Source: Toxonevra muliebris (Eukaryota > Arthropoda > Insecta > Diptera > Pallopteridae). Taken from it: 64,000 bases of DNA. The translations under genes and the position numbers were made by a program. This document shows, one piece after another, positions 35,856 through 47,100 of the stretch. The notes beneath the pieces are model-generated. The model was not told the DNA's origin. It worked only from the letters and a program-made list of their open reading frames with translations, and made no database searches. The DNA is taken from assembly GCA_963691655.1 (NCBI GenBank), contig OY829326.1, positions 39,583,989 to 39,647,988 of the forward strand, in the 5' to 3' direction. The stretch's first letter is position 1; every line of letters begins with the position of its first letter.

Positions 35856-35870
35856 TTTTTGGCGCCAAAA
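35856..35870. promoter_or_regulatory. Palindromic E2F-type site upstream of Mcm7
   Basis: TTTTTGGCGCCAAAA contains TTTGGCGC on both strands, the E2F/DP consensus TTTSSCGC. It lies about 110-125 bases upstream of the Mcm7 start codon. MCM genes are classical E2F targets in animals, so S-phase control through this site is likely. A second, weaker CG-rich motif (GCGTTTAGCGCC) follows near 35893. Confidence 0.75.
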
Positions 35871-35894
35871 CAGTGAGCAAATGTCATTTTTGCG

Positions 35895-37427
35895 TTTAGC
35901 GCCATCTCTTCCTTCAATAATTAACTAAGTGGCAGTAATGCTTTTCTATGATACCAACTCGTTTTCCCATTCTGGGAAAGTTCAATGAAATTAATTTCAC
36001 TGACGAGTGAAATTGAAATTGCATTTATATTAATTGCAGTGTCTTGATTTTAAGTTCGCTCTAGAGGCAAAATCAGAATGCGGCTGATATATTCACTTTA
36101 CTTTACTTTTACAAAGATAATCAAAAATTACAAAAGATACACTTTTTTCAAACAATTCCCTTGTATTTTGGGATCCATTCGTTATTCAGTATAATTTTCA
36201 AATTGGATTTCAGAAGTTTGGATACCGTTATCTCTAATGAATTTGATGAAAATGCGAATTCCTTTTTAAATGCGAAAGCAATCCCAGATCCTTAGAATCG
36301 ATTAATCATCATTGGTGTTAAATGTAAGCGTATTTCTCATGTCAATGATAAGAGTTTCAATATAAAATATTGTTTTCTTTTATGACACAACAGTTCATGA
36401 GGGATCTAGCCCGAGCTTTTTGCATCCTTTATATTATCAAGGTGGTTTCGATCGCGCCGAGAATTTAACTTGAGCACCCTGCGTAGAAGTCTAGCACATT
36501 AATCATTAGGTAGGCATCTAAAATCATGGAGACAACTACCAACATCATTCCAAAGTGCACGGATTTACATATATCGTAAACAAAACCAAACAAAATAGTT
36601 CGTGTTCATTAATCCATTAAGGACGAGCGGGAACCAAAATAGATAGATCGAGAAAGTAACTTGAGAACCTGGCTCAGGAACGGCTCAACGATAAGGTGCC
36701 ATATGGTACCGCCAGCCATTTCTAGGTTAAGACAAAACGATAATAGTAATTGCATTTCAGTTGTGAAATTTTGAGTTATGTTTTTATAGTACTTTAAATT
36801 TTTAAAAATTAGGTAGCAATTATCTTAATAAAATATTTTTCCATTATATGCAGCTTTATGTAATCTTTTTTTCTAGATAAATGCACAAAATTTCTATAAT
36901 GATGAAACTGGGTGATTCCGCTTCAAATCTTACAAGTGGGAAAGTTTTGATTTTTTATCGAACCCAAATTTTTTTTCCAAACTCTTAATTGGAAATAATT
37001 AGATGTCTATTTTTTCTTTTGACTCAAATCTTTTTTATTTTCATATCAGTATTTTTTGAAATTTGTACCCAAAATTCTGATTTTCGCTATTTGCTTCTGA
37101 GTGCCTATTTTTTTTATCTTTGCCAAAAATGATCCGATTTTAGAAATTTTTTATTTATTGTTTAGGAAAATGTTTTCTGAATAGAAGAAAACCTTTCTCA
37201 ACAAAACCACACGCCCCAAGTTTGGAACATTTTTTGGTTGAACTTTTATGATAGTAAAATAATTAAAAAAAAAATTGTAAGTGAAACTTTTCAAACTGCC
37301 AAATCTCTTTTCTCTCTATTTTTTTCGGATGAGCAGCAATTTATAAAAAAAAGTGTGGAAATGCAGATATGCTCCGTCCAAAAACTATGATTTTTTAATA
37401 TTAATATGTAGTTTGTTGAAAATGGTA
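35895..37427. other. Intergenic region between Mcm7 and the pogo-like element
   Basis: AT-rich. It contains a shrunken SINE fragment at 36387-36463. No gene seen. Confidence 0.35.
36387..36463 (-). repeat. SINE fragment, internally deleted
   Basis: ACACAACAGTTCATGAGGG followed by CCCGAGCTTTTTGCATCC matches the 3' body of the SINE family (reverse complement). It then jumps to CGCGCCGAG near the head junction, so the middle is deleted. The TAG tail is gone. Confidence 0.5.
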
Positions 37428-37429
37428 TA

Positions 37430-39100
37430 GGGTAACGGCACTAGTGATCGGCCAATTAACTTTTTTTCAAACTTTGTAACAACATAAATTCTAAATCATT
37501 TAAAACTTTTAAGTACAATAAGATCATATACAATCCTAAACTTAACCTTAATTGATTAACTAAAAAAATTTAAAACTTATTGCCTATTTTTTTATGTTTT
37601 TGGCGTTTTTCTTGAAATAGTGGTGTTTTTCTAGTTATCGGCCACTTTTTTTTGGTGGTCGGCCAAAAAATTCTAATTATCGGCCACTTCTTCTTAGTGA
37701 TTGGCCACGAAATCTCTAGTTACCGGCCATTATCAAAATAAATAATAAATGCAATATATATATTTTTTATCGCTTATTTTGAGTTTAATTAATATGTAGA
37801 AAAAAAAATAAAAAAGATTTACTTTTATAATATAAACGAGGAAAAACTAATTTAAAACAATTCATTTGATATAAAAAGAAAACAGAATACCAGCATAACA
37901 TAACACAAAAAACATAAAAATTACTTACTTCAAAACAATTAAAAATTTTTCATTAAAATATTTAATTTTAGGTACATAAACCTATATAGTCAATAGGGAA
38001 TCAACAGAAATTTTGCTAACAAAAAATGGTGGATGAAAATTTTCCTTCATTTTAAAACTTAATTTCGCAACACTTCTGCCCATTGCTTTGGTTGCCATTT
38101 TGAAAAATACATAAATGAAAAATAGTTTTCCATCCATAATTTTTTGTAAGCAAACGCCTATTTGTTTTTGTTATATTGATTGATCTGAAATTGTTGATCT
38201 TGGAATTTCGTATGTTGTCGCAAAATACTTTCCTAATACTTAATGAGTTATTTTGAATATCACGAAAAGCGAGAGAAATTCTTTCCTTGTCAGGGGCATT
38301 TTTAGACCTTCCGCTAGTTACAACATTAAACATTAAAATATTCCAAAAATTATTAAAGCTTTTTGTGGTAGTATATTAACTTAATATTTCAATAACCGGC
38401 CGGGTATGGCAAGAATAATTTTATCCGGCCGATGACTAAAATTTATCATTATTTTTAATTTTTTGTTTTGATCTTACACATATAAAATTTTGAATATGTG
38501 TCGGTATCATGTGTCTGCACCTAACTGTGCTTTTCATATACCCAGAAAAATGTTACCATTATACTTATTTTTAGTGAAAATAGATAAAAGTGGCCGATCA
38601 CTCTAGAGTGGCCGATCACTAGAATATTCATCTCAGCAGAGTTTTTAGTGATCGGCCACCATGGCCGATTATTAAAATTAAATAAATGTTTGGCTTTAAT
38701 GTCAGGCCACCCTGTTAAAACTTCAGTATTAATCATTTGTAATATTTTTCATTACGGAATATGTCATTTGAGGTCTTAATTATAGGATTAAATATATTCA
38801 ATGAACATTTGCATTCTAATTTAATGCAAACTTACTTTTTCTCCACAACGCCAAGTTACGAAAAAAATATAAAAAATTCATAAATTCAATAACCGTTACA
38901 AATGTTCGAATTAAATTATGTCTATAGCTTTTATTTTTGCATGACCGATTGAATCTTATTCGCATGTGCGTTGGCGACATGTGTCTCCATCTAACCGTGT
39001 TTTCATATCTATAAAAATATCAAGGGTTTTCTTATTTTTGGTAAAAATAGATAAAAGTGGCCGATCACAAGAGACTGGCCGAGCACTAGTGCCGTTACCC
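37430..39100 (-). mobile_element. Pogo-like Tc1/mariner-superfamily element with iterated GGCCGATCAC motifs
   Basis: The left end is GGGTAACGGCACTAGTGATC and the right end, on the minus strand, GGGTAACGGCACTAGTGCTC. Each is flanked by TA (37428-37429, 39101-39102), the target duplication of Tc1/mariner/pogo elements. A dozen copies of ATCGGCCAC/GTGGCCGAT lie within about 300 bases of each end and at 38580-38670. The middle holds a short minus-strand frame that looks like the psq-type helix-turn-helix of pogo transposases. The catalytic domain is not visible, so this copy is probably non-autonomous. Confidence 0.75.
38052..38333 (-). pseudogene. Remnant of a pogo-type transposase N-terminus
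   Basis: A 93-codon minus-strand frame inside the 37430-39100 element. The segment ISLAFRDIQNNSLSIRKVF followed by NIRNSKINNF resembles the psq/CENP-B-type helix-turn-helix pattern (a..av..g..SirkAAk.ygip.sTl) at the start of pogo transposases. The helix is imperfect, consistent with decay. Homology is proposed from the motif and from its position only. Confidence 0.5.
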
Positions 39101-39429
39101 TACGTATTGTAGTTTTATAATGTTTATTATTATTTCAATTTAATACATGGAAAATATGTGGACATGTTAATACTTCTGGCCAGAATTTTTGTGCGTAGGG
39201 GAGATGAGGTAAAAAAGACACCCTTTTATATTTTGTCTTATACATTTTTTAGTATTGATATAATTCAATATTCTTAAAATTAGTTGGAAGTGCATTACAT
39301 ATCTCAACTTTTTTCCATAGCGCTATTTTTTCGCTATAATCATTTTTCTGAAAGTGAATAATCCTGAGGTGATTCCGACACCCAACCCTTTTCCAAAGTT
39401 TTCCAAAGAAAAATTCAATAAAACATACA

Positions 39430-39885
39430 AATTTTTTATATTAGTCGGTTTTATTTTAGTTTGCATTTTAATCTGAATTTGGTTTGAGTTTTAATCCATG
39501 ATTGGTCTAAATTTTGGTTTGCTTTCCATCGTTTGCAGACTAGCGTTTGATCTGACTTCTGGTCTAATTTAAGTTTGCTTTATTTTGTATTTGGCGTCTT
39601 TTTAGCCTCAGTTTTAATCTAACTATTAGTTTGAGTTGTGGTTAATATTTTCGTCTGAATTTTTTTTTTTGATCTGAATTTGGTTCTTTTCTTTGTTTGA
39701 ACTTCGATCTGAAAAAAGTATTTGAATTTTAGTTTAAAATTTGGTCGAAATTTCCACCTAAATTTCTATACAGTTTTAGTTTGAATGTTGGTCTCGGTTT
39801 TGTTCCAGTTATCTTTTAATTTTTGACCTGATTTTTGATAAAATTTTTGCACTAGTTTTTGCTCTAGGTCTGGGTTTTGGTCGAT
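39430..39885 (+). repeat. Degenerate minisatellite, TTTGGTCTGAATT type
   Basis: Variants of TTTTGGTCTGAATTTTGGTT and TTTGAGTTTTAATCTG follow each other for about 450 bases with a period near 12-24 bases. No coding sequence. Confidence 0.65.
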
Positions 39886-39925
39886 AGTGAGTCTGATATT
39901 TATCTTTTAATTTAGTAAAATCATC

Positions 39926-39951
39926 CCCCTCCCCCCCCCCCCTTCCCCCCC
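39926..39951 (+). repeat. Poly-C tract
   Basis: A run of C broken only by a few T (CCCCCTCCCCCCCCCCCCTTCCCCCCC). Striking in an AT-rich window, and a place where sequencing length errors are likely. Confidence 0.9.
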
Positions 39952-39959
39952 AAACCCAA

Positions 39960-42900
39960 ATCCTAGAACCGCCACTGTGCATTATCGATAGCTTTTTTAG
40001 AATCTATTCAAAAATCACTTAGGACTTTATTGCTACAGTTTGGCACTTTGAACGATAATTCTACATAAGGTGGTGGCTTGACCTTCTTTCGGTTGTCAGA
40101 AGTCTACTTATTTTAGCAAATTGATTTATTAACAATGTGTTTGGCTATATTTTTATTTCTTATTGAAGCCTTCCCGTAATTTAATTTTTTTATGATAATG
40201 AAAATTTAAACCATTTGCTTTTGGGTTGAAATAAATTTTTTTTATTGATTTAAATTAATTTTACAAAATTACATACAAAATCGTAAATCTCGTTTGAATT
40301 CACATAGAAATTTGTGTGTGTGTGTGTGTTTTATTTACGTACTTTTTAATTCACATTTTTTCATTTTTCAAAACAATAACTAACGATTTTGTTACAGACA
40401 TACTAATGCATACAAACATATTTTTTATATATGTATGTATGCTTGTATTGCTAAAATAAAAGGTAGTATTCCAATTTCGTTTATTTATATAGTATTTAGT
40501 TTTTTGCTTTCATTTGTGTGTATATGTATGTATGTATTTACGTGTATTTATGTGCGTGTGTGTGTGGTATACAAAGGTTTCAATTTATATATGTACGTAT
40601 GTATGTATATACTCTTTACATAAATATAATAGTCATATTTATGAATAACTTAAACTTTATTAATCACATGCAAAAATGTTAAATACATTATAATAATAAT
40701 AAAAATAATAATAATAATGATAATAATAATAGTTTAACACATAAAATATAAATTTTGAATTATTTCTTAATATTTTGTTGTTTCTTTCTTGAATTTGTAA
40801 ATAATATTAATAATTAATATTTAACATATTATATTTTAATGTTAACGTTTTATGTATAGAGAATTTATTTTGCATTTCTTTATTTTCGGATTGGTTTTTT
40901 TTTTAATTGTTAATTTGCTACTAACTAATTAAATGTTTTTAGTTTCTTAATAATTTTTTTTTTCATTACTTTTTACACTAAATCTGCATAATAATTAATT
41001 GTTTTAGTACACATTTAAATATCGCACTTAATATTAATATAATTTTATGGTGTTTTTTAATTATTTGATAAAAAAAACTTTCCATATTTTAAATTTTGGA
41101 TTGTAATTTCTTTTTTACGTAGTTGTTGTTTTTATAATTTCATTTTATTTTTTTTTTTACATACATATTTCTAAAGTGTAAAGAGAATTTGAAATTGTTT
41201 TATTTTTGTATGTAATTAGTTTTTGTTGTTGTTGTTAATGCGTAAAGCTGCAAGTCTTCTATACACTTCTTCTAGATTTTCTTTTAAATTTTTATCAGTA
41301 ATTTTTTCATTATTTTTAATTAAGCGCATTTTAACTAATTTGTTTATTTTTTTCTACTTAAAGTTTTACTAAAGTAACTTCAGTTCGTTAGATTGTTTTT
41401 TTTTTTTAAGTTTTTTGCATAACAATTTTTGGCTGTGGAAATACAAAAAAAAAAAAAAATATATATGCATAAAGTTTTTCTTTTTTAAAGTATTTCATTT
41501 TTAATAATTTGTTTTTAAATTCTTGTCTCTTCTTCTTGTTTTACGTATAATTTTATAATTGATCCTGTTTTAATTATACTATATAGATTTTTACATATTT
41601 ATGTATGAATGCTTACATATATATGTATGTATGAATGTAAGTATATCATGTACATACATATGTATATTCGTATATTGTGCCATTTTCTTTTATTTTTGCT
41701 GCTTGTTTTTATTTTACATTAAAAGGAACAACATATTTTGAACACTGATTTTGTTTTTGTTATTACTACATTTAATATTCCTGGTAAAATTTTACAAATT
41801 ACTATAATTTTGTTTGAATTTTTGTGTAGTTACTAGCCTAATCATTCATCATCAATGCACATCAAGTAAGTAGGGTCAAGTTTTGTGTAAAGTTTTTAGT
41901 TTCATTGTAAAGTAGAGTGCTTAAAGATTTCGATTAGCCAATAAAAGTTGAGTTTTCTTAAAGTTTTGAAAGTTAAATTTTAATATTATTTTGAAAATTT
42001 TAAAGATGCTTTTTCAGTAATGATGAGTAAATAGGAGAAAGATAACTGAAATATATATTTTTTACTTTCAAAACAAATTAAAATAAAATTGAATTTTGTT
42101 TTAGTAGGTCATGTTGCAGGGTAGAAATAGTTGAACTCTAAAATTTTGAAAATAAAAAATGCCTGCAATTTTTAGTAAAAAAAAATTTTTGGTTTTGCCG
42201 TAAGCCACATGAAAGTTATTTCTACACACTCTTTATTGGTGGTTGGAAGATTAGCTGGCTCAAAATATTAGGGACATTCACTGTGCACTAAATAAGATCA
42301 ATCTCATAATTTTTATTTTATTTTAATGAAAAATCTTAAAAGTTGAACTCAACTGATGAAAAGTTTATAGTTTTTTTTAAGCAACTATTTTTTTTTCGTC
42401 TTTAATTGTAATACGAGTATATTGCAATTGAAGTATACTATTTTTGAGCATTGAATTGTTGATAATTTATTGTATTTATGTATGAATGTGAGCTTTTGTT
42501 TTTTTATTTATGGCACATATTAAATAGTTAATCTATTCTTGCAAGTTTATTATTTACTTGTAACTGTAGGTATTGTTTTTATATAGTGTATGTTTGTATT
42601 TATTTAGTTGTAGTGTATAATTCATAAATGGTTTACTTTGAGAAAAGTCTACACACTCAGAAAAAGAAGCAAAATTTATGGCAGAATAATAAAAATATAA
42701 GTTCCATTTTGGCATCTCTTCATCATCAGATGAAATGCAACAGTTTTGTAGAGCCCAAAAGTAAAGCACTCATACGACTGGTTTACCTTATTATTCCACC
42801 AAGGACCAAATCATAAAGTATCACTTTTGGTATTTCAGTATTATTGTTATTATTAAGAAATGTCATGTTGTATTCGATAAATCAATTCATTCATTCATGC

Positions 42901-44133
42901 ATACAATAGGTCAGGAATTTGTATGCACAATTCTAAAACAAAACAAAAAAGTATGTGGCAAAAATTTCTCACATTTTTATTTAAGTATGTTTTTGTATTT
43001 ATGAATTATGAAACTTGATTGTAGTCACTTCAGCAGCAGGCGTCACAAAAGCGACCGCTTTCGAATTATATAATGAGACTTGTAAGTTCTACCCGAATCT
43101 TTCAAAATTTCTTAGATACAAGCAGTTAGAATATTTTCAAATTATTTACATAATTTCGAGTATTCTGTACTTTCTGTACTTTGCAAGTAAATATGTAATA
43201 AGCGAGCGTTGGTTTTTTTTACAATTTGTAGTTGAATACAGTAAAAAATAAGTTATTGCAAATATGTTGGTGTTTTTATTTCAAAATATACAAGAAATTT
43301 CTGGGGAATATCAAAATACCCGAAAATTTTAATGCACCAGCTTTTAATTCTTCGATTCCACGGTTATGCTCGGAATCTCCGAGTAGTTCAAACTGAGTAT
43401 TCGGGCTATAATTACCAGTGCATACAAGTACTACGAGTATTTGACTATAGTTTATTTTAACTGTAACGCATATTGCGAGGATTTATGCAACAACAATTGA
43501 GAACATTTCATTGAACTTTTTCTGTTTATTTGCGCATGTTTGCAACGCTCTTTAGAAACAAACTATAATTTGGCAATATTTAATATAAACCTCTCATTAA
43601 TATTTATTTTTTAATTCGTTTACTTTCTTTGGGTGTTTGTATATATTTTTGTTGTTCTTTTTAAAATAGCACAGCATTTTAACTTCTTTGTCTATGCACT
43701 CGTATGTATGTATGTTATTTGTTGTTTTGGCCTTTAATTTTATAAATTTATGTTTGCCTACATATATAATTTTCCAAATCATGTTTTCAGCACGCTGTTT
43801 GTGTGTTTTTTTTCTTTATGATTTTTTGCAATAATTATATATTTCTGTTTTGTTTTGTTTTTCGTACTCTTAGAGTTATATGTTGCACCTTTTTTTTTTG
43901 TTTTTTGCTTCACAATCTTGTTTGTTATTTATTTATTGTTTTCAACATAAATATTTATTATAGCTTTTTGTTTTACTTTTGTTTTGTATATTACTATTAT
44001 TAATAATTGTTATAAATTATAACATATATTTGTTTGTATATTTTATAGTTTTTTCTGTTTTTATTTTAATTGCTAAAATAATAAACGATATTTTGCGCGC
44101 TAAGCCAATATTGCTTTAATTTTGAGCGAACGT
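39960..44133. other. AT-rich region downstream of dally, probably including its 3' untranslated region
   Basis: No gene recognised. It includes a (GT)n tract at 40315-40328, TATG-type repeats around 40430-40610 and 41600-41670, and an ATA/ATT repeat at 40695-40730. The dally stop codon is at 44134, so an unknown part of this region belongs to its 3' untranslated region. Open frames here (for example 43015-43251 and 43803-44003) have no recognisable domain. Confidence 0.35.
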
Positions 44134-47100
44134 TTAACTTCGTCTCGTTAATAATATTGTTGTTGTGACTAGTGTTGCTGCCGCGGTTGCGATAATTGTG
44201 CTGAAGCACATTGATGTTGCTGCCAGTAGTGACGCTGTGCTGCGTGATTCAATGTCGTTGTTGGTGATGAGCGTTGGCCCGAATGTATCGAATGGTGGTG
44301 GTGTGGAACCATCTCCTGAGCCATCACCAGAACCATGCAAATTGCCATATTCTTCATCGTCTACGTTATCGTTAAGGTGTACCACACCGCCTGAGCCTTC
44401 TTCATCATGGCGCGCCATATCGCTTTGTATATCCGAGTAGGAACGAGTTGTGGATGGTATCTGTTAAAATATAAAAACATTTAGTATTATATATGTGGCT
44501 TAATCTAAATTCAACTTACCGCACTGCCAATATTTTTACGAATTTTAATGAGTTTATCTACCAATTCATTTAATTTGGTTGATTGTGAAGTCGCTTCTAG
44601 CGGCACTTCTGGATTATAACGCTGTGTATCAACCCCAGTGGTCATAACGAGTTGTGTATAGTCACCAATGCGATCGCCGGTCCAACAATGATGATCATTA
44701 CGTTGTATATCTTCATCTTCACAGACACTGTAAAAAATGGTTGAAATTTGATTACTTGAATTAACAGTATTTGCATTTTATGTCTTGAAATTTTTTTTTA
44801 TTATTGTTTTTATTAAAAAATCTCGTTCAAAAAATAAGTATACATTTTTCAAAATTATGTTGAGCAGCATAATAAATAATGCGAGAAACACACTGCATGA
44901 GCTATTTTCAACCATACCCATACCTCCACCTGAAAACGTAAGCACATTCATAACATTTCCGATCAATTTTCATTTATCATCTGAGTGAGTACGGCACATT
45001 TTTTGTTAATATTTTTCTTCTGTTACAGCCTTGTAAAACCTGGACTATGTGCAAAAAGGATGTAGCCTTCAATATTATATTTTGTTGTGCCATTTTGGCT
45101 CCTTTATATTTTACGGTATTCCAGGATATTTTAACCAAAATTCGTTCAATAAATTATAAAATCGTACGAGTACAAAAATAATTGCATTCAACAGATGAAT
45201 AAAGCTTAAATAATTTGACATATTACGGAGTAATTTTTGGTCATTTCATATGGTACATACTTATTAACAATGTTAGAGTAGAATTCTTTAGATTTATCGA
45301 TCGTAGATAAGAAACGGAGAATTTCAGCATCTGGAGGGGTGGCCCATTTAATATTGTGCTGTTGTAGTGGACGAAATTCATTTTCGCTTCCAAGCGACGG
45401 CAAAAGTTTTGGTGTTCCACAAGTTTTTTTGACCTGGAATTTAAAAACAAAATGATTATAACATTGGTGGTTATAGATTCGGTGTTGTATCTATTCCTCA
45501 AAACCCATGTTTAAAATTTATAGGTATTGAAACTATACAAATTGTGTTAAACAAATCTATATGACAATCTGCAGCTAATTTGCAGGACTTGAAATGCCTT
45601 AGGTTGAATTCAATCTAGACAAAAAGAACATACAAAATAAAAACATTCAACGGATACGGAAGGATCATTTTCAGCGAAGTGTATTAATTAAATATGCTTT
45701 GATTTTCTCCACAATCGCTAATTTACAGTCTTTTCAGCAAGAGCGTGTTCGGCTTAATTGTACGAAAAAGTTTAAGTTCAAGTTGGATTTTATTTCAACA
45801 TTCCATTTTTCAAATCGAGCTCCGTGTGTTCAAAACGTCTTTAAGTTATCATTATTTGCTCACATCCAAGGGAATCCGAAATGTCCTAGGGAGGTGCTGC
45901 AAATACCTTAAGAACTAGCTTTTTTAAGACACCAGAATGTTTACAACTTACAAAACCATGTGCTTCTAGAGCAACATCAAAGCAGTAGGATTCGGTGATA
46001 GCATGAGTTTTTGAAGCATTACACTTGAAGCAGCCCAACAAAAATTGGCGCTGAAGGCCATTAATATATCCCTTAGTACAATCCAAAGTCGTTTAAGTGA
46101 ATTCCAAATTGAATTCAGAGCTACCATAACCAAACCCTTACTGACTGTAAAACAAACAAAAAAATGTCTGGTGTGGACTGTCAAACATATGGATAATGAT
46201 TGGATCGATGTGGCCTTTACAAGCGAATCTTTTTTTTTGGACGGTAGGTACCATAAAACGTGGCTTGTCCATTAAGGGCAGCAAAATGGTTTTGAGATAA
46301 GTTAAGCATCTAGGAAAAGCACATGTTTGTTTTGACAGCATAATCATGTTTACGAGAAATTTGGATATTCAGAACATGCACCATTTAAACCAACAAAGAC
46401 TCTTATCTTCTGCCAATAACTGGTTTGGGAAAGGAAATCGAAATTGAGTGCTTTAAGAGCGCAGAACCTAAAAAATCAAAGTCACTTGTTTAGTAAGTGG
46501 AAAGAAGAAAAAAGGACAGGAATTTTGGAAGGCGCCTCTCAATCTCTAGATGTTAACCACATTGATAATTTTTGAGCAACTATTGAACTTATGATGAGTA
46601 GAAAAAATACTAAGAGCGACAGCTTAAGTCAAAATGGTGGAGTTTGCCGCAATCATATGCCGAAAAGCTGGAAATGATATGAGCTCGCGTTACCACGCAA
46701 TTACTTAAAATTGTGGTAACTAGACACTACACTAATTTTCAACTTCTTTGTTCACATTGTCCTCTGGTAACAAATCATCATAAATAAAGTTTTCATTACA
46801 AGCTTTTGGATTGCTATCTGTGTGCAATGCATCAATTTCAGGATCTACATTTTCCGCTTCTGTCGTTCTTTTGCTTATTATTGTGCTTACTGGCACAGTT
46901 TTTTTTACCTGTGCACGCAATGTGAGCAAATCTTTATAATAATTTTGGCTTGCTATTTTTCTATACGATCCATTTTTAGTTATTCTATATTTTTTTTGTA
47001 AATTTATCCATATTAAAAACTGAAATTGACAATAATTGCTTTAAAGCGGATGTGTAAACAACAAATGAAGCGCCATTAAAAAGTTTTTACATTAGTTACT

